64,000 nucleotides of DNA from Asterias amurensis (Eukaryota > Echinodermata > Asteroidea > Forcipulatida > Asteriidae), in assembly GCF_032118995.1 (NCBI RefSeq), contig NC_092656.1:11785761-11849760 (forward strand). Reading direction: 5' to 3'. Both the position numbers and the translations under genes were made by a program. This document shows, piece after piece, positions 47,901 through 60,000 of this stretch (the first letter of the stretch is position 1; every line of letters begins with the position of its first letter). The notes beneath the pieces are model-generated. The model ran no database searches, had not been told where the DNA came from, and saw nothing but the letters and a program-made list of their open reading frames with translations.

Positions 47901-50900
47901 AAAAACTTACATTTTTGTTTTCATCAGGGAAGACCTACATGAAGATAGGACCAGGTTACTTTTACCAAACTAGACTCACGACTCTCGAGGATGTGAAACG
48001 ATGGTATCTATCGGCGACTAACCAGGACTACGTGGACAAACTCAAGGACATCGTTTTAAGTATTGTAAAAGGTAAGTTAAGTTGAGAACCGATACAATCT
48101 AGTAACGTCATATAGTAATATCCTGATAAGTAAAGAAACTTAAAGGAAGATTACCGGGGAAATAAAAGTGCAAGATCACATAATAATATGCATCAAATTA
48201 TACAGGGTCTAATTATGATGATGGTATAAAACACCCCTTTAGATATTTCTGTACAAAATGTCATATTTGATGACAAATCAATAAAACATGTTTCCCGTTT
48301 GAAGTTTATCGCTCAGTGAGCGTTTTTATTCATTTTGTTTAAATCGATGTCATGCAAAAATGTGAAATCGGTTGTTTTTCGTGACCCAGATGACTGATCG
48401 ATCTCAAACTTCGTCGGGTTTGACAGTTCATGTGTATGGTGGAATAAATCAATTGCTTACACTGCCATCAGCTGTTTTGTTTAGCAAAACCAATTCTGTA
48501 ATATTCCTTTATTCAATAACAGTTGTGAAATAACTAATTGCATTTTTTCCAAAACTGGATTGAGGTACCAATATTAACTTATGCTATATCCTGCAGCGAG
48601 GGACCTGTTTTATTGCAAAAATGTGATGTAATGCATCAATACTGACCAACCAAAATTTCCCCATAGGTTATGAGGGTTTGTTTCGTATTTTGCCAACGAG
48701 TTGTTTATCCAAGTTTGTTGTTTTTATCATGTCCAGGCATTGCCTGGATTGGTCAATAAGCTTATTGTGCCCCGACTATTTAGTTAGGTCTTTAGTTTGC
48801 GTCAGCTATACCATTGGCAATTTGTTTTTTAAACAAAGAATAATCCCGGCAGGGCTTTATGCTACTTCCTTCTAATCAAATCATTTTACCATTTTGATTG
48901 ACAATCCCTTTGGGACGTGTGGCAATGTCCAGCTTAGGATAATACGGCGAGTTGGCTGACCGGTGTTTACGCAACAGTTTTTTTTTTTTGTACGGCTTGG
49001 GTCATAAGTTCGCTCAAGGATCAGTGGTTATGCATGGACAAATTTCGTAACTGTCAAAGACCAGCATTCTCACTTGGTGTTTCTCAACATATGCATATTA
49101 AAGCCTGTGCAAATTTTGACTCAAATGGTCGTCGAAGTTGAGAGAGAAGAACAAACACTCTTGTCATACAAGTTTTGTGCGTGCATGGATGCCTTGAATT
49201 TGAGCCCTCGGCTGAGGTTTTCTTTTCAATTCAAATATTTTAGTGAGAAATTACTTGAACCGTTCCTCACAATGTTTTATACTATCGTCAGCTTTCCGTT
49301 GCTTTCCGTTACACGTTACCAAGTAAATTGTTATGCTAAAAATTATTTTGAGTAATTAGCCTACTTATGTTACCAGTGCCGTTAACGAGTGGTTGTTCAG
49401 TGAGCTACCTATAATAAGGGCATGCGCCAAGAAGTTGAAGTGCAATTGACTCTTCTCATGTGTACTCAGGGCGACCGGTGTCGCATGCAATTATGTCCTC
49501 TATGCAATACTGTCCGGATGGCATTATTGCATATGCACTAATGTCTGCTGGACGGTTTTGCATATACAATCGTGTCCGCCCGGACGCTGCTGCATATAGC
49601 AATTGTGTCCGCCCGGACAAATTTGCATATGCAGTTGTGTCCGCCCTCGTGCAAAACCGTCCTTGCAGTAAATTAAACGCCATTGGTCGACGCAACACGT
49701 TCGCCTGTTTTTACAAGCTTGTGCATGTCATGAATGACATAGACCTTTTCGCAAATACTGGGGCGCGCGCGTAAAGCTTGAAATTAGGTGCATTGTGGTC
49801 TAGCTGATTACAAATTTGATTCATATATATCCCACAATGCACCTCATTCAACAGTCTGCGCTTGCGCATTGGTATTTGCGATAAGGTCTATGGGAAATGT
49901 TCGGTCGTTGGGTATTCGCTGCAATTTCATAAAATACGTGAATATTCATGCTGCGTATAATACGTAGGTTCAGTGCATGCTCGCTCACTTACGCGCGCAC
50001 ATACATTTACAGTCATGTACATGGCCGCCGGACGGTTTTTGCATAGCCCCGGACACGATTGCGTATGCAAAAACGTCCGGAGCGGACAGTGTTGCATGGC
50101 GGACACAGTAGCATCTGACACCGGCATTTTAACGCACGCTATCATTTTGTTATAACTGGTCCACTCTGCACTGTGCTGTGGAACTAGCTAAAGGTTTAAA
50201 CAGCTCTGCAGCGATGCAACTTTGCCCGTAGGTTGGTCCCTAATAGTAGTCTAGCCTACGAGACAGAGGTCAGGCATAGTTTAATCAAACAATGTTCAAC
50301 TTAAAGCCGGCCTCAGGTCGAACAAGATTTCCTTGCGCCCGCAACATACCGTCGGCAACGCGCAGACAAAAAAATTATGGTCAGGTCACAACAACTGAGA
50401 AATCGTGCGCCTGCGATTGGTTCTCGACCGTCGGGTCACGTCGTACAAGTTGAAATTGTTCTACTCTTGCGACTTTGCATTTTTTTTTTTTGAGCGGCGA
50501 CTGTTTCAGATTGTCTTAAAATCATCGCAGTTACGCTCAGGTCGTAAATAATTGCCGACTGAAAGTTCCCGATGGTCTTAGCTCATGCGCAGTGTGATCC
50601 TAAAAACGCAAGGTCGACCTGAGGCCAACTTTAGTCTGTGCGCAAACTGTGCATTGGTTTTTACACAAACTAGGAACAAGTGGTAATTTACAACTTATTT
50701 CCACTTCAGCCTAAATAGTAATGGCTGATAGAAAATCTGATTATTTTTTTTGTGTGTATGTGCTATAGGAATCACCCCACTCTCGGTGCAGTCTGAAACG
50801 TGCGCATGTTCCCGAACATCCACATCTCTCCCCTATTGCCATATGGTATCGCCCAGATTGGGCCTTGCGGTTGGTGGATACGGGTTTGGAGCGATGATGT

Positions 50901-51016
50901 CCGATGAGATAGGGAGGATGGCAGCTAAAATGATCGGAGGGGACGAGAATTGGAATATGGATATACCAATGGAAAAATTGAAAGCTCGCTACGTCACGCA
51001 GCCTGCAAAGTTGTAA
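44979..51016 (+). CDS. FAD-dependent sarcosine-oxidase-like amine oxidoreductase
   Basis: Five exons join in phase: 44979-45095, 45966-46104, 46749-47309, 47928-48071 and 50769-51016, giving 402 residues, the usual size for monomeric sarcosine/N-methyl-amino-acid oxidases. The start ATG is preceded in frame by a stop at 44952. The N-terminus is a Rossmann dinucleotide fold, VGTGLWGSAAARHATKSGRK (GxGxxG at residues 9-14). SSHYDAGR (48-55) sits where the family has its SSHG-SR flavin motif. The middle holds the substrate-domain beta strands. The last exon has a Cys-rich ETCACSRTS (330-338), where sarcosine oxidases carry the Cys that links FAD covalently, then GLAVGGYGFG (352-361), the C-terminal FAD-binding Gly motif. 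Donors are GTAGAG (weak), GTAAGT, GTAAGA, GTAAGT; all acceptors are AG. The fold is well supported; the substrate (sarcosine, pipecolate or another secondary amine) is not. No C-terminal SKL-type peroxisomal signal is seen (ends PAKL). Confidence 0.85.
47640..47897 (+). mobile_element. 5'-truncated M1 element in flavoenzyme intron 3
   Basis: The right two-thirds of a forward M1 copy, from GAAGTAACGTAGTTTTCGAGG to GTCCAATGTCTTA. It ends about 30 bases before the acceptor of exon 4 (47927). Confidence 0.8.
48304..48511. repeat. Family E dispersed repeat, copy 2
   Basis: Same order of segments as 25810-26029 (GTTTATCGCTCAGTGAGCG, AAATCGATGTCATGCAAAA, CTGATCGATCTCAAAC). In intron 4 of the flavoenzyme gene. 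Confidence 0.75.
49033..49387 (-). mobile_element. Diverged M1 element
   Basis: GTAACTGTCAAAGACCAGC at left, TTACCAGTGCCGTTAACG at right; middle degenerate. Confidence 0.65.
49465..49665. repeat. GTCCGCCCGGAC / TTGCATATGC repeat cluster, part 1
   Basis: Four or five loose units of about 38 bases alternate a GTCCG-type half-palindrome with TTGCATATGCA-type octamer-like sites. Confidence 0.7.
49739..49891. mobile_element. Foldback element, second copy of 17291 family
   Basis: ATAGACCTTTTCGCAAATAC at left pairs with GTATTTGCGATAAGGTCTAT at right. CACAATGCACCTCATTC also recurs at both loci. Confidence 0.8.
50020..50130. repeat. GTCCGCCCGGAC / TTGCATATGC repeat cluster, part 2
   Basis: GCCGCCGGACGGTTTTTGCAT, CGTCCGGAGCGGACAG and GGCGGACACAGTAGCATC repeat the units of part 1 in the opposite sense, so the two clusters frame 49665-50020 as a loose inverted repeat. 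Confidence 0.6.
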
Positions 51017-51128
51017 GAATGTCTTGGAAATGGACCACGCCTTATTTTTCCTTTTGATAATTATTCACTTTTATGTACAAACACACTTGATGTTAAATAT
51101 TTTTGCACAATTACTATTTAGTCATGTT

Positions 51129-51134
51129 AATAAA
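51129..51134 (+). terminator. Candidate poly(A) signal of the flavoenzyme gene
   Basis: AATAAA lies 113 bases after the stop codon of the oxidoreductase, in an AT-rich 3' flank and before the foldback element at 51228. The actual cleavage site is not visible. Confidence 0.45.
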
Positions 51135-51227
51135 AAATACTGTTTGTGTTTGCAGTCATAGGTTAAAAACCCAGTTTTTGTTAGTTCTTACAATGATATT
51201 AGTTAAAATAAATTTTATTTAAGAACA

Positions 51228-51589
51228 TTAAAGGATTTGGTTACTTTTTGTAACAGAAAACACAATGTCCACAGATTTACATTAAACTTACACCGTTTGA
51301 AGATAATGATAATAGAAAGCTTCCCTGGAAATATTACATGCAGAGGTGCTGTAGTTTTTGAGAAATGAGTAAAACAATGTCATGGAAATCCGTTTTTACA
51401 TGCTAAAATAATTTTCATCTCATGATCAGTGAGACGAAATTTTTTACTCATTTCTCAAAAACTACAGCACCTCAGCAAGTTGTATTTTCAGGGAAGCTTT
51501 CTACTATCACTATCTTCAAACTGTGTAAGTTTAACGTAAATATGTGGACATTTTGTATTTTGTCCCCAAAAAAGTCACAGACCCTTTAA
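51228..51589. mobile_element. Family C foldback element, copy 2
   Basis: TTAAAGGATTTGGTTACTTT at left and CAGACCCTTTAA at right. The arms pair over most of the length (ATAGAAAGCTTCCCTG / CAGGGAAGCTTTCTAC). Confidence 0.85.
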
Positions 51590-53374
51590 ACAATTATTAA
51601 CACCATCAAACAAATTAATCTGAGAAATTGGTAGTTTCGCCTCCAGACGTGCTTTTGATATGAGACAGTACTTTAATGTGTCATGTCACACTGGGCAATT
51701 TACAGGTAACCAGTCTCAACCTCCAAGTTGTGTACTTTTCTCACTTACTGAAATCTCAGTTAAAAAAGCGCGTTCGCGATCAGTGACGTAAATATTTATT
51801 ATATTATGTTACATAAAGTATTTTTGTGTATATCAATGGCTTTTACACATGTTGATCTCTGCAAATCCATTCTTTTCTTCAAATGTTGACAAATCCATTC
51901 TTTTCTTCAAAAGTTGATTGTTTCAATCTACTCCAGCTTTTTTCAGTAATATAACAATGAAATGAAAAGTATTGCGTTTGAATAAAACAAACTTTCAAAC
52001 AGATTTATAAAGATACAAACAGTAATTTACTTTGTATCCGTGTTTACCTTTGCACTAACACACTCGTAGTAAGAGAATACTGGGAGACTTTGGAACACTA
52101 AAGGTGGGTGGCAGCAGACCTACCAGATAAAATACTACTGTTAACTTTTGTGTGAGCACACTACCAAAAATAAATCTACATTGCTGATTTGACACAACCA
52201 ACATTATTTTAAATAATCGAAAATTGTCACGATTTGGTAAAGTCTACAAACGGTAGTTCACTCTCTTACTTCCTGCAATTGCATATAATGTATTTGACAA
52301 CAATCTCATCTCGTCGGGGAAAAAAATCAAACACGTTTTCATATTAATTTATACAAATAAATCTGGTAGGTCATAACATAGTGCCTTGTGGTACTCTATC
52401 AGTTAATTTAGGGAAGGTATACGTTTAGTAATCACTCCTAAAATTGCTAGCAATAAAAAGTTACTTGCTCACCTTGAATTGGTTGTAACGCTTTTTGAGA
52501 ATCATTTCACTTTGAACTTGAGAAGATTTTGTATTCCAATTACGGAAAAAAAATTCTACTTGGACTTGACCGCTCCAGATTGTTGACAATATTTCAAACT
52601 GTACCACCTTTTCCAATGAAACTTCCTAGGGTAGTTATATTGTATAAAAACTACATCGAACTGTTCCAAAACCCAAAGGTGTACAATGTTGGTCCTAACA
52701 TCGTGCCCTGTGGTACACCATCAGTAAGTTAACTTGCAAGGTGATAAAAAAAATTAAATTTGTAATCAATTAACAATACTTGTTCTCTCTTAGACCCACT
52801 TGAACCCACTTTATACAAAAGTGAGATTAGGGGTATAGAATTCCCAGACCGAATGCGTCTAATCCATTCGGAAACGTAATTTTCAAAAGTACATTCAGTT
52901 TTGCAGCTTCAAGCAACGAGATTTCAATCAAAACATCCACAACTGTGATTGTATACACTCGGGTCAAGTTTTAACAAATCAATGTTCTATTTGTTTAATT
53001 GCTATACCACGACAGATGTACTGTCGTTTGGTGCAGCAGCTTTAATAACAGTGGAAGGACTTGCATTGCGACTCTCTGATGTGAGTTCTTCAAAGGCAGT
53101 GTTATCATTTCCAAGCTGTCTGTCCTCAATTTTCTTTTGGTTCTGTGAAGATAAATAAATCAACCGATCTTAAAAATAAGTGTTAAGCATAAGCAGCATA
53201 CAGTAAAAGCTCCCCTTTTTAACAACAAGTTTTATGTTTGGAAGTTAGACAGAAACTTCAGTCGTAATGAAACAGTATAAGGACAAAGGGGTAAAGTATG
53301 TTCGTAGCCACGGTTATGCTTAAATTCGGTCTCTTAAACGACTGAGAATGTTTCTATTCCCACTGGACTCAGGA
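51590..53374. other. Spacer between flavoenzyme and AMT genes
   Basis: AT-rich. A faint M1-like left arm is near 52425 and an AGGTGGCAGCAG arm at 52106. No exon recognised. Confidence 0.5.
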
Positions 53375-53376
53375 AA

Positions 53377-53407
<31 letters not shown>

Positions 53408-53408
53408 C
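53375..53408. repeat. Poly-T tract
   Basis: About 28 T in a row; A-rich on the minus strand, compatible with a retroposon tail. Confidence 0.8.
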
Positions 53409-53589
53409 ACAAGTTCGCCCAAAACAAGGCTTAAAGCCACTCTAGGTAAATTGCTACAAGAAAGAAGAAACATATAAGTGCAGAAACTCAGGAGCTGAAG
53501 GTATTAATTGATATTTCTCTTAAAATATGGCAGATCATTCTAGGCTTGCTACTCGGCTGTTGCCGGTGTCCATTTATACTCCTTGGTGG

Positions 53590-53735
53590 AGAGAAGCATA
53601 AAGCATAACGTGCCTTGCTGATAGACACAAGTGTCACGACTGAAGACACGAATTCGAACTCGAATTCTGTATTATAGAGTCTATCACCCAAGACCCCTCG
53701 ATCGGCCAAGTCACCAAACATTCGCAACTCTAAAA
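53590..53735 (-). mobile_element. tRNA-derived SINE head
   Basis: On the minus strand TTGGCCGATCGAGGGGTC resembles a Leu/Ser tRNA A-box and GAGTTCGAATTCG a B-box, about 50 bases apart, followed by CAGCAAGGCAC. It is not an intact tRNA gene: no acceptor stem pairs cleanly. Confidence 0.5.
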
Positions 53736-53839
53736 AAAAAAAAAAAAAAATTCTCTTTGACCCTAAAAACTTGTGTCGCATTAAAAAAAGCAGTAACGCA
53801 ACATTTTGTTTCAAATCAATCAGCGTAGAAGTTATGATA

Positions 53840-54045
53840 AGTATTGGCGTTGCTGTTGTTGTTGTTGGAGATGTTGTTGCTGATGTTGTTGTTGTTGGAG
53901 ATGTTGTTGCTGATGTTGCAGCGGTTTTTGTTGATGTTGTTAATATTGTTGTTGTTATTGTTGCTGCTGTAATTGTTGTTTGATGTTTGTTGTTGTTGTT
54001 GTTGATGTGGTTGTTGTTGTTGTGTTGTGTTGGATTTGTTATTGT
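53840..54045. repeat. GTT/GAT-rich trinucleotide tract
   Basis: Imperfect (GTT)n with GTTGCTGATGTT interruptions, including a duplicated 27-base block (GTTGTTGGAGATGTTGTTGC). It lies just 3' of the AMT stop codon in the gene direction. Confidence 0.85.
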
Positions 54046-54097
54046 TTGTTTGAATACATATTTTAATAATTAAACAAATAATAATAATACCATAGAG

Positions 54098-57000
54098 CTA
54101 TTTGGTTACCTTTGGTGAATCGTTAATAGACAACGTCAAGTCGTCATGAAGCGGATCGCTGTTTCTTGACTTGTCACTTTCCTGCTGATTATACCAGATA
54201 CTACCGGCCAGTTCCAGTTCTGTCTGGTCTCCACCGGTCTGTGGTGAGAGGTACGAGTGGTTTGTTCCGTTCGTCTCTCCTCGTGTACCCCTCTCGACGG
54301 ATTTAGCAACGCCAGTCACGGTGGCAACGCTTGGTTTTCGGTTGTAAGATCGCCGGCGACTGGAGGCGCTCCTCAGCCGGACTTCTGATGACGGATGGTC
54401 GAAGGGCGAGTCCAGCCCGAGGCTGTGTAGCTCTTTGGTGATTTCAATTTGCTCCTCCTTGCTCAATTGGTTGATCCCATGCTCGGATATGTCGGCACCC
54501 AGAATTTCACATTTCAGGGAGCATCTGATTAAAGCAAAAGGAGCAAACTCATAATATGAACAAGTCTTTGTCTTAAAAATCACCCTTAATCTCTGTATTG
54601 AAGCCGGAAGTTCTCACCTCCTGCTGATGCTAAACTCTGACTTAATATTGACACCTTACCATTATTGCGTCATCCTTCGGGTGGAACGTACAGTGTTTTG
54701 TGTAAATGCAATTAAAGACAGTGGCTGTTAAAGGCAGTGGACACTATTGGTGATTACTCAAAATAATTATTAGCATGAAACCTTACTTGCTAGCGAGTAA
54801 TGGGGAGAGATTGGTAGTATAAAACATTGTGAGAAACGGCTCCCTCTGAAGTGGAGTAGTTTTTGAGAAAGAAGTAATTTTCCACGAATTTGATTTCGAG
54901 ACCTCAAGTTTAGAATTTGAGGTCTCGAAATCAAACATCTGAAAGCACACAACTTCATGTGACAAGGGTGTTTTTTCTTTCTTATCTCGCAACTCCAACT
55001 ACCAATCGAGCTAAAATTTTCACAGGTTTGTTATTTTATGCATATCTTGAGATACAGCAAGTGAGGAGACTGGTCTTTGACAATTACCAATAGTGTCCAC
55101 TGGCTTTCAACCGAGCTAAATGATTAATTGTGACTCACCTTAGTCCCACCGTTTTGCTGATGATGACGAGTAAAAAAGCGGCAGTCACCAGGGTCCACGA
55201 AAACATAGTGACTGCCATCAAGCACTGTACTCCAAGCAGTCTAAAACCACCACCATAAAACAGACCTACGCCACAATATTGAACAAAAAAGGAATTTATT
55301 TTATATTATTATTAATTTGTTTTTAAGATTGCATCTGACGTTGGTGCAAGGGGATCTGCTATAGCCTGAAGATCTGAAGTCACACTTCGAGCCCCGTGAA
55401 TTACGCCAGATATCTGCCATCGTCCATCCCCATCCATAATCACCTTTCACCAACATTTTTGTTCATGGAGAATGAATCAATTCATAGCAACAAATGTACG
55501 CTGCTAGCCCAGACGACTGAAAGTGCAGCTGCCAAATTATCACCTCGGACCAATCAACACACTGGTACGGAAAGCATAAGTCATTGCACGTTTATCCATT
55601 GAAATCATTGGGTGCGTTCGTTTAGCTTCCCTGGGTCGACCCGGTCTGCCTGCCCCGGTACGTTCGAATAGCTTTGACGGGGCTCACCCGGGTGGGGCCC
55701 CAGTGCCCTTCTTGTGGAGGGTCACTTGGGGTGACCTGACTCAGGTGCATGCCGTCACCACGAAAGGGCGAGTGTGATCGTTCGATTAGCTCTTGTCAGG
55801 GGCTCACCCGAGTGAGCACCGCGGGGTAGACTCAGGGAAGCTAAACGAACGCACCCATAGTATACAATAAATACGTGGTTCTGGTAAATCAATACCTGTC
55901 TTAATCCTTAGTGGATGAGGACAGGGGACCAGTCTACGTATCTACGGACATTTAGATATTGAGAGAGACTTGTATGAATGGGAAGACTTTGGAACGCTAG
56001 GTGGCAGCAGACTTACTAGGTAAATTTCCGTTGTTTGCGTTCCGAGCTTGCCCGCATGTGACTTTACCGACAACAATAGATTTACTAGGTAAGCCTGCTG
56101 CCACCTAACGTCAAAAAAAAAAAGTCCCACATTACTGTTCCCTCAAGGCAGGAAGTGGTGATACGGCTGTTCGGTGAACATTTTGATCTGTTAAAATATT
56201 CTTAACGCTCTAATTAGACCAAACGAGAAAAGCAGATGTTGAAGAAATTTCAATTTTAGATGTGGGAGGAAAACCCACAGAGTCAAGTAGGGACTGGAAA
56301 CCCAATTCACAAAGTGCCTCCGGTGGGATTCGAGCCGGGGTCCAAGAGGTGGAAGGTGATGGTAGATACCACTACACAAACCTGACCGACCAACCTAACC
56401 AAATTACCAGTTTCTTGTGTGAGATTTTCAATTTCGTCCGGTCTCGCGAAGAGTCCAACTGCAGCGAGACTCCAAAATGCCGCCAAAAGATGGACTCCAA
56501 CAATCCCAACTGGGTCATCAATCTTGAGTTTCTCCAACAGACGAGGAGTGGATACAGCTATACAGCCCCCAACGGCACCAATCACAAAACCTTCCCAGGG
56601 CCTGGACAAGGCGCATATTGCTGCGGAAAAAGAAGTGGCTACAATAAGACGTCATTTTAAAGGCAGTGGACACTATTGGTAATTACTCAAAATAATTACT
56701 GGCATAAAACCTTTCTTGGTGACGAGTAATGGGGAGAGGTTGATGGTATAAAACATTGTGAGAAACGGCTCCCTCTGAAGTGCCATAGTTTTCGAGAAAG
56801 AAGTATTTTTCCACGATTATGATTTCGAGACCTCAAGTTCAGAACTTGAGGTCACGAAATCAGCCATCTATAAACGCACAGAACTTCGTGTGACAAGGGT
56901 GTTTTTTCTTTCCTCTCGCAAGTTCGATGACCGATTGACCTCAAATGTTCACAGGTTTGTTATTTTATGCTAATGTTGAGATACACCAACTGTGAAGGCT

Positions 57001-60000
57001 AGTCTTTGACAATTACCAATGTGTACACTGTCTTTAACTCATGGAACGTGATATTCTTTTTACGTACAATTATTTGTATGTGACTGACCATCACCTTTAG
57101 AAAAGAACGGGATCCAATCATTTCACGCAGAAATTAAAAGAGGAAAGCTCAATTTGCCCGGGTTTTGGCCCAGCGAATGATGGTTTTATGAGACCATTTG
57201 TCTTTTAGGCCCTATCTTTTTTTTTATTGTACAGGATACATAGTTCGTTGAGTTGTTTGTTCACCTTGTTCATTCGCATGCACATTCATAATGGATGTTC
57301 TTTCAGTATAACCATTTTAAAAGCAGTAGACACTATTGGTAATTACTCAAAATAATTATTAGCATAAAACCTTTCTTGGTGACGAGCAATGGGGAGAGGT
57401 TGATGGTATAAAACATTGTGAGAAACGGCTCCCTATGAAGTGCCATAGTTTTCGAGAAAGAAGTAATTTTCCATGAATTTGATTTCGAGACCTCAGATTT
57501 AGAACTTGAGGTCTCGAAATCAACCATCTATTAAATGCACACAACTTCGTGTGACAAGGGTGTTTTTTCATTCATTATTATCTCGCAAGTTCGATGACCG
57601 ATATTGAGCTCAAATTTTCACAGGTTTGTTATTTTTATGCATATGTTGAGATACACCAACTGTGAAGGCTAGTCCTTGACAATAAAAAAATTACCAATAG
57701 TGTCCACTGCCTTTAAGAGTTTGATAGGTGCCAAAATGCTCAGTTGCAAAAGTGCGTATTTCCCAATTAAAAATGCCAAATATTACTCGCATGCTTGTAC
57801 GCTATAAATGCTGTCATTGTACATGTACATCTTTTATACTAAGGTTAGACTGTGTACGGTGGCATTCTTAATTATCAACTTAACTAGAAAATAATACAGA
57901 ATTGGTTTTGTTTTTTGACAAAATTCATTACTCCTAAACAAAGTAGCTACATTTTAACAAAACTAATGTTCAATAAAACGAATTCCTGTTTATATTTGGA
58001 CGCAAACTAAAAATGGCGAAACAGTCAATGAGGGATTGCATACATTATCGATTGCAAACTCTCAATCGCACGTTTTTACAAAGTAGTTTGGTTCGGGCGC
58101 CCTCTGTTGGCAGCTGATTGTAGGAAAGGTGCATGTGAGTAGAACACAGATAATAATTATTTATCCCCGATGCAAATTTAACATCTAAATATTGTCATTC
58201 TTCAATGATGTATTAATTGTCAAACTGTAACCGCTGTGTACTTCAAAAGTGGTTTTCCCTTTTGTCACTTTTCGTTAGAAGCAGTGGACACTATTGGTAA
58301 TTGTCATAGACTAGTTTTCACAGTTGGTGTATCTCAACATATGCACAAAATAACAAACCTGTGAAAATTTGAGCTCAATCGGTGGTCGAATTTGCGAGAT
58401 AATAATGAAAGAAAAAAACAAAAATTTGTCACACGAATTTGTGTGCTTTCTGATGCTTGATTTCGAGACCTCAAATTCTAAACTTGAGGTCTCGAAATCA
58501 AATCCGTGGAAAATTACCTCTTTCTCGAAAACTACGTCACTTCAGAGGGAGCCGTTTCTCACAATGTTTTATACCATCCATCTCTCCCCATTACTTGTAA
58601 TCAAGAAAGGTTTTATGATGATAAATAGTTTGAGTAATTACCAATAGTGTCCACTGCCTTTAAAGATAGAAGGAACACTAAGTAGCAGACAGTGTGCAGC
58701 TAAAACTAACTAATTAAGTGCACTATAGCTACTTAATAGTTACAGCAAGTCAAACTCTCAACATTTCCTGTTCAATCATGTGTATTGGGAGGAACTGTTT
58801 GGCTCCACGCAGCTAATGCCCCTCTTGTTTAGCCTCTTTAAAAATTATGAATACATTTGAAAATTATGAAAGGCACAACTTCCGGCTTCTCGCGACTTTG
58901 TAACATCAAGATGTAATCAAATTAAGAAACGCAATGAAATCAAACCAACACAATAAGACAACACAGGACTAACCGAAACACAGACAGACATGAAGGAAAA
59001 ACGAGCTTTTAGGCAAAACGGTGGGGACTTCTTAAATTTAATAAGCATTGCAACTCATCATGCAAATTGGCAAGCCATGCTATTTAACCACAAAAGTTGA
59101 ATAACTGCATGCGGTAGATAAGAAATGAAAAATAATGTAAGGAGTGAAGACTGGCGCACTTAAAACACGCAATCTTAAAACACGCAAGATGCCGGTGATT
59201 GTAAAACGTGTATAAAAGATGACTTGTCGAAGAGAAGGAATTTGGACAAAGAATAGTTTATTAAAAAATAAAAAATAAAAAATAAACACACAAACTCTGG
59301 AAAGGGATGTAATAAAATGAATGTTTGACTATTAAGTATGTTTTCTAATACCAGAGCGAAGTTAGACTGTGGTTCGAAAATCCGCATCTAATTACACTTT
59401 ACCATATCTGGGCATGGTTTGTATGCCTCATCAATTTTATGTACGAAGTATTGAGTGAAATATTGTTCATCCCCTCAAAAAAAAAAATCAAATTCCCCCT
59501 ACCCTGCCGGTGACACAGTCCAGTCTATGATAATAATGACTTTGTGTCTCCAAGGGCATTGTACTGATAAATAAGAACACATTGAGATCAATACACAATT
59601 GCAACTCATGAGAAAACTTTAAAAAACAAACATAAAAAGCACTTTCGAGTTAAAAAAAAAAAAATCCCATCGCATGATTATGAGCTGAAGAGGAGGAAAA
59701 AAGGGTAAACAGAACTTTGGACGGATAAAAACATGGTGCATGTTGTAATCAGAGCAAGAAGACTCGAAAATTGAACATAAAAAGAAAACTGTTTCGTTGT
59801 GTCATATCTGTAGCTATTAAAATGCTCATTGCACAGGCAAAAAAGGCTGTTTTAAATACAGCATAAATCATAAAATCTTCGACATAATTTGCCGCGTTAA
59901 GAAATTTGATTTTTGGAATCACCTGTACTGCCCACGAGAGCTCCCAATACACCGTTGATTAAATAGGAAATGTTAAATTTTCGATCGAGGGTCATCCAGC

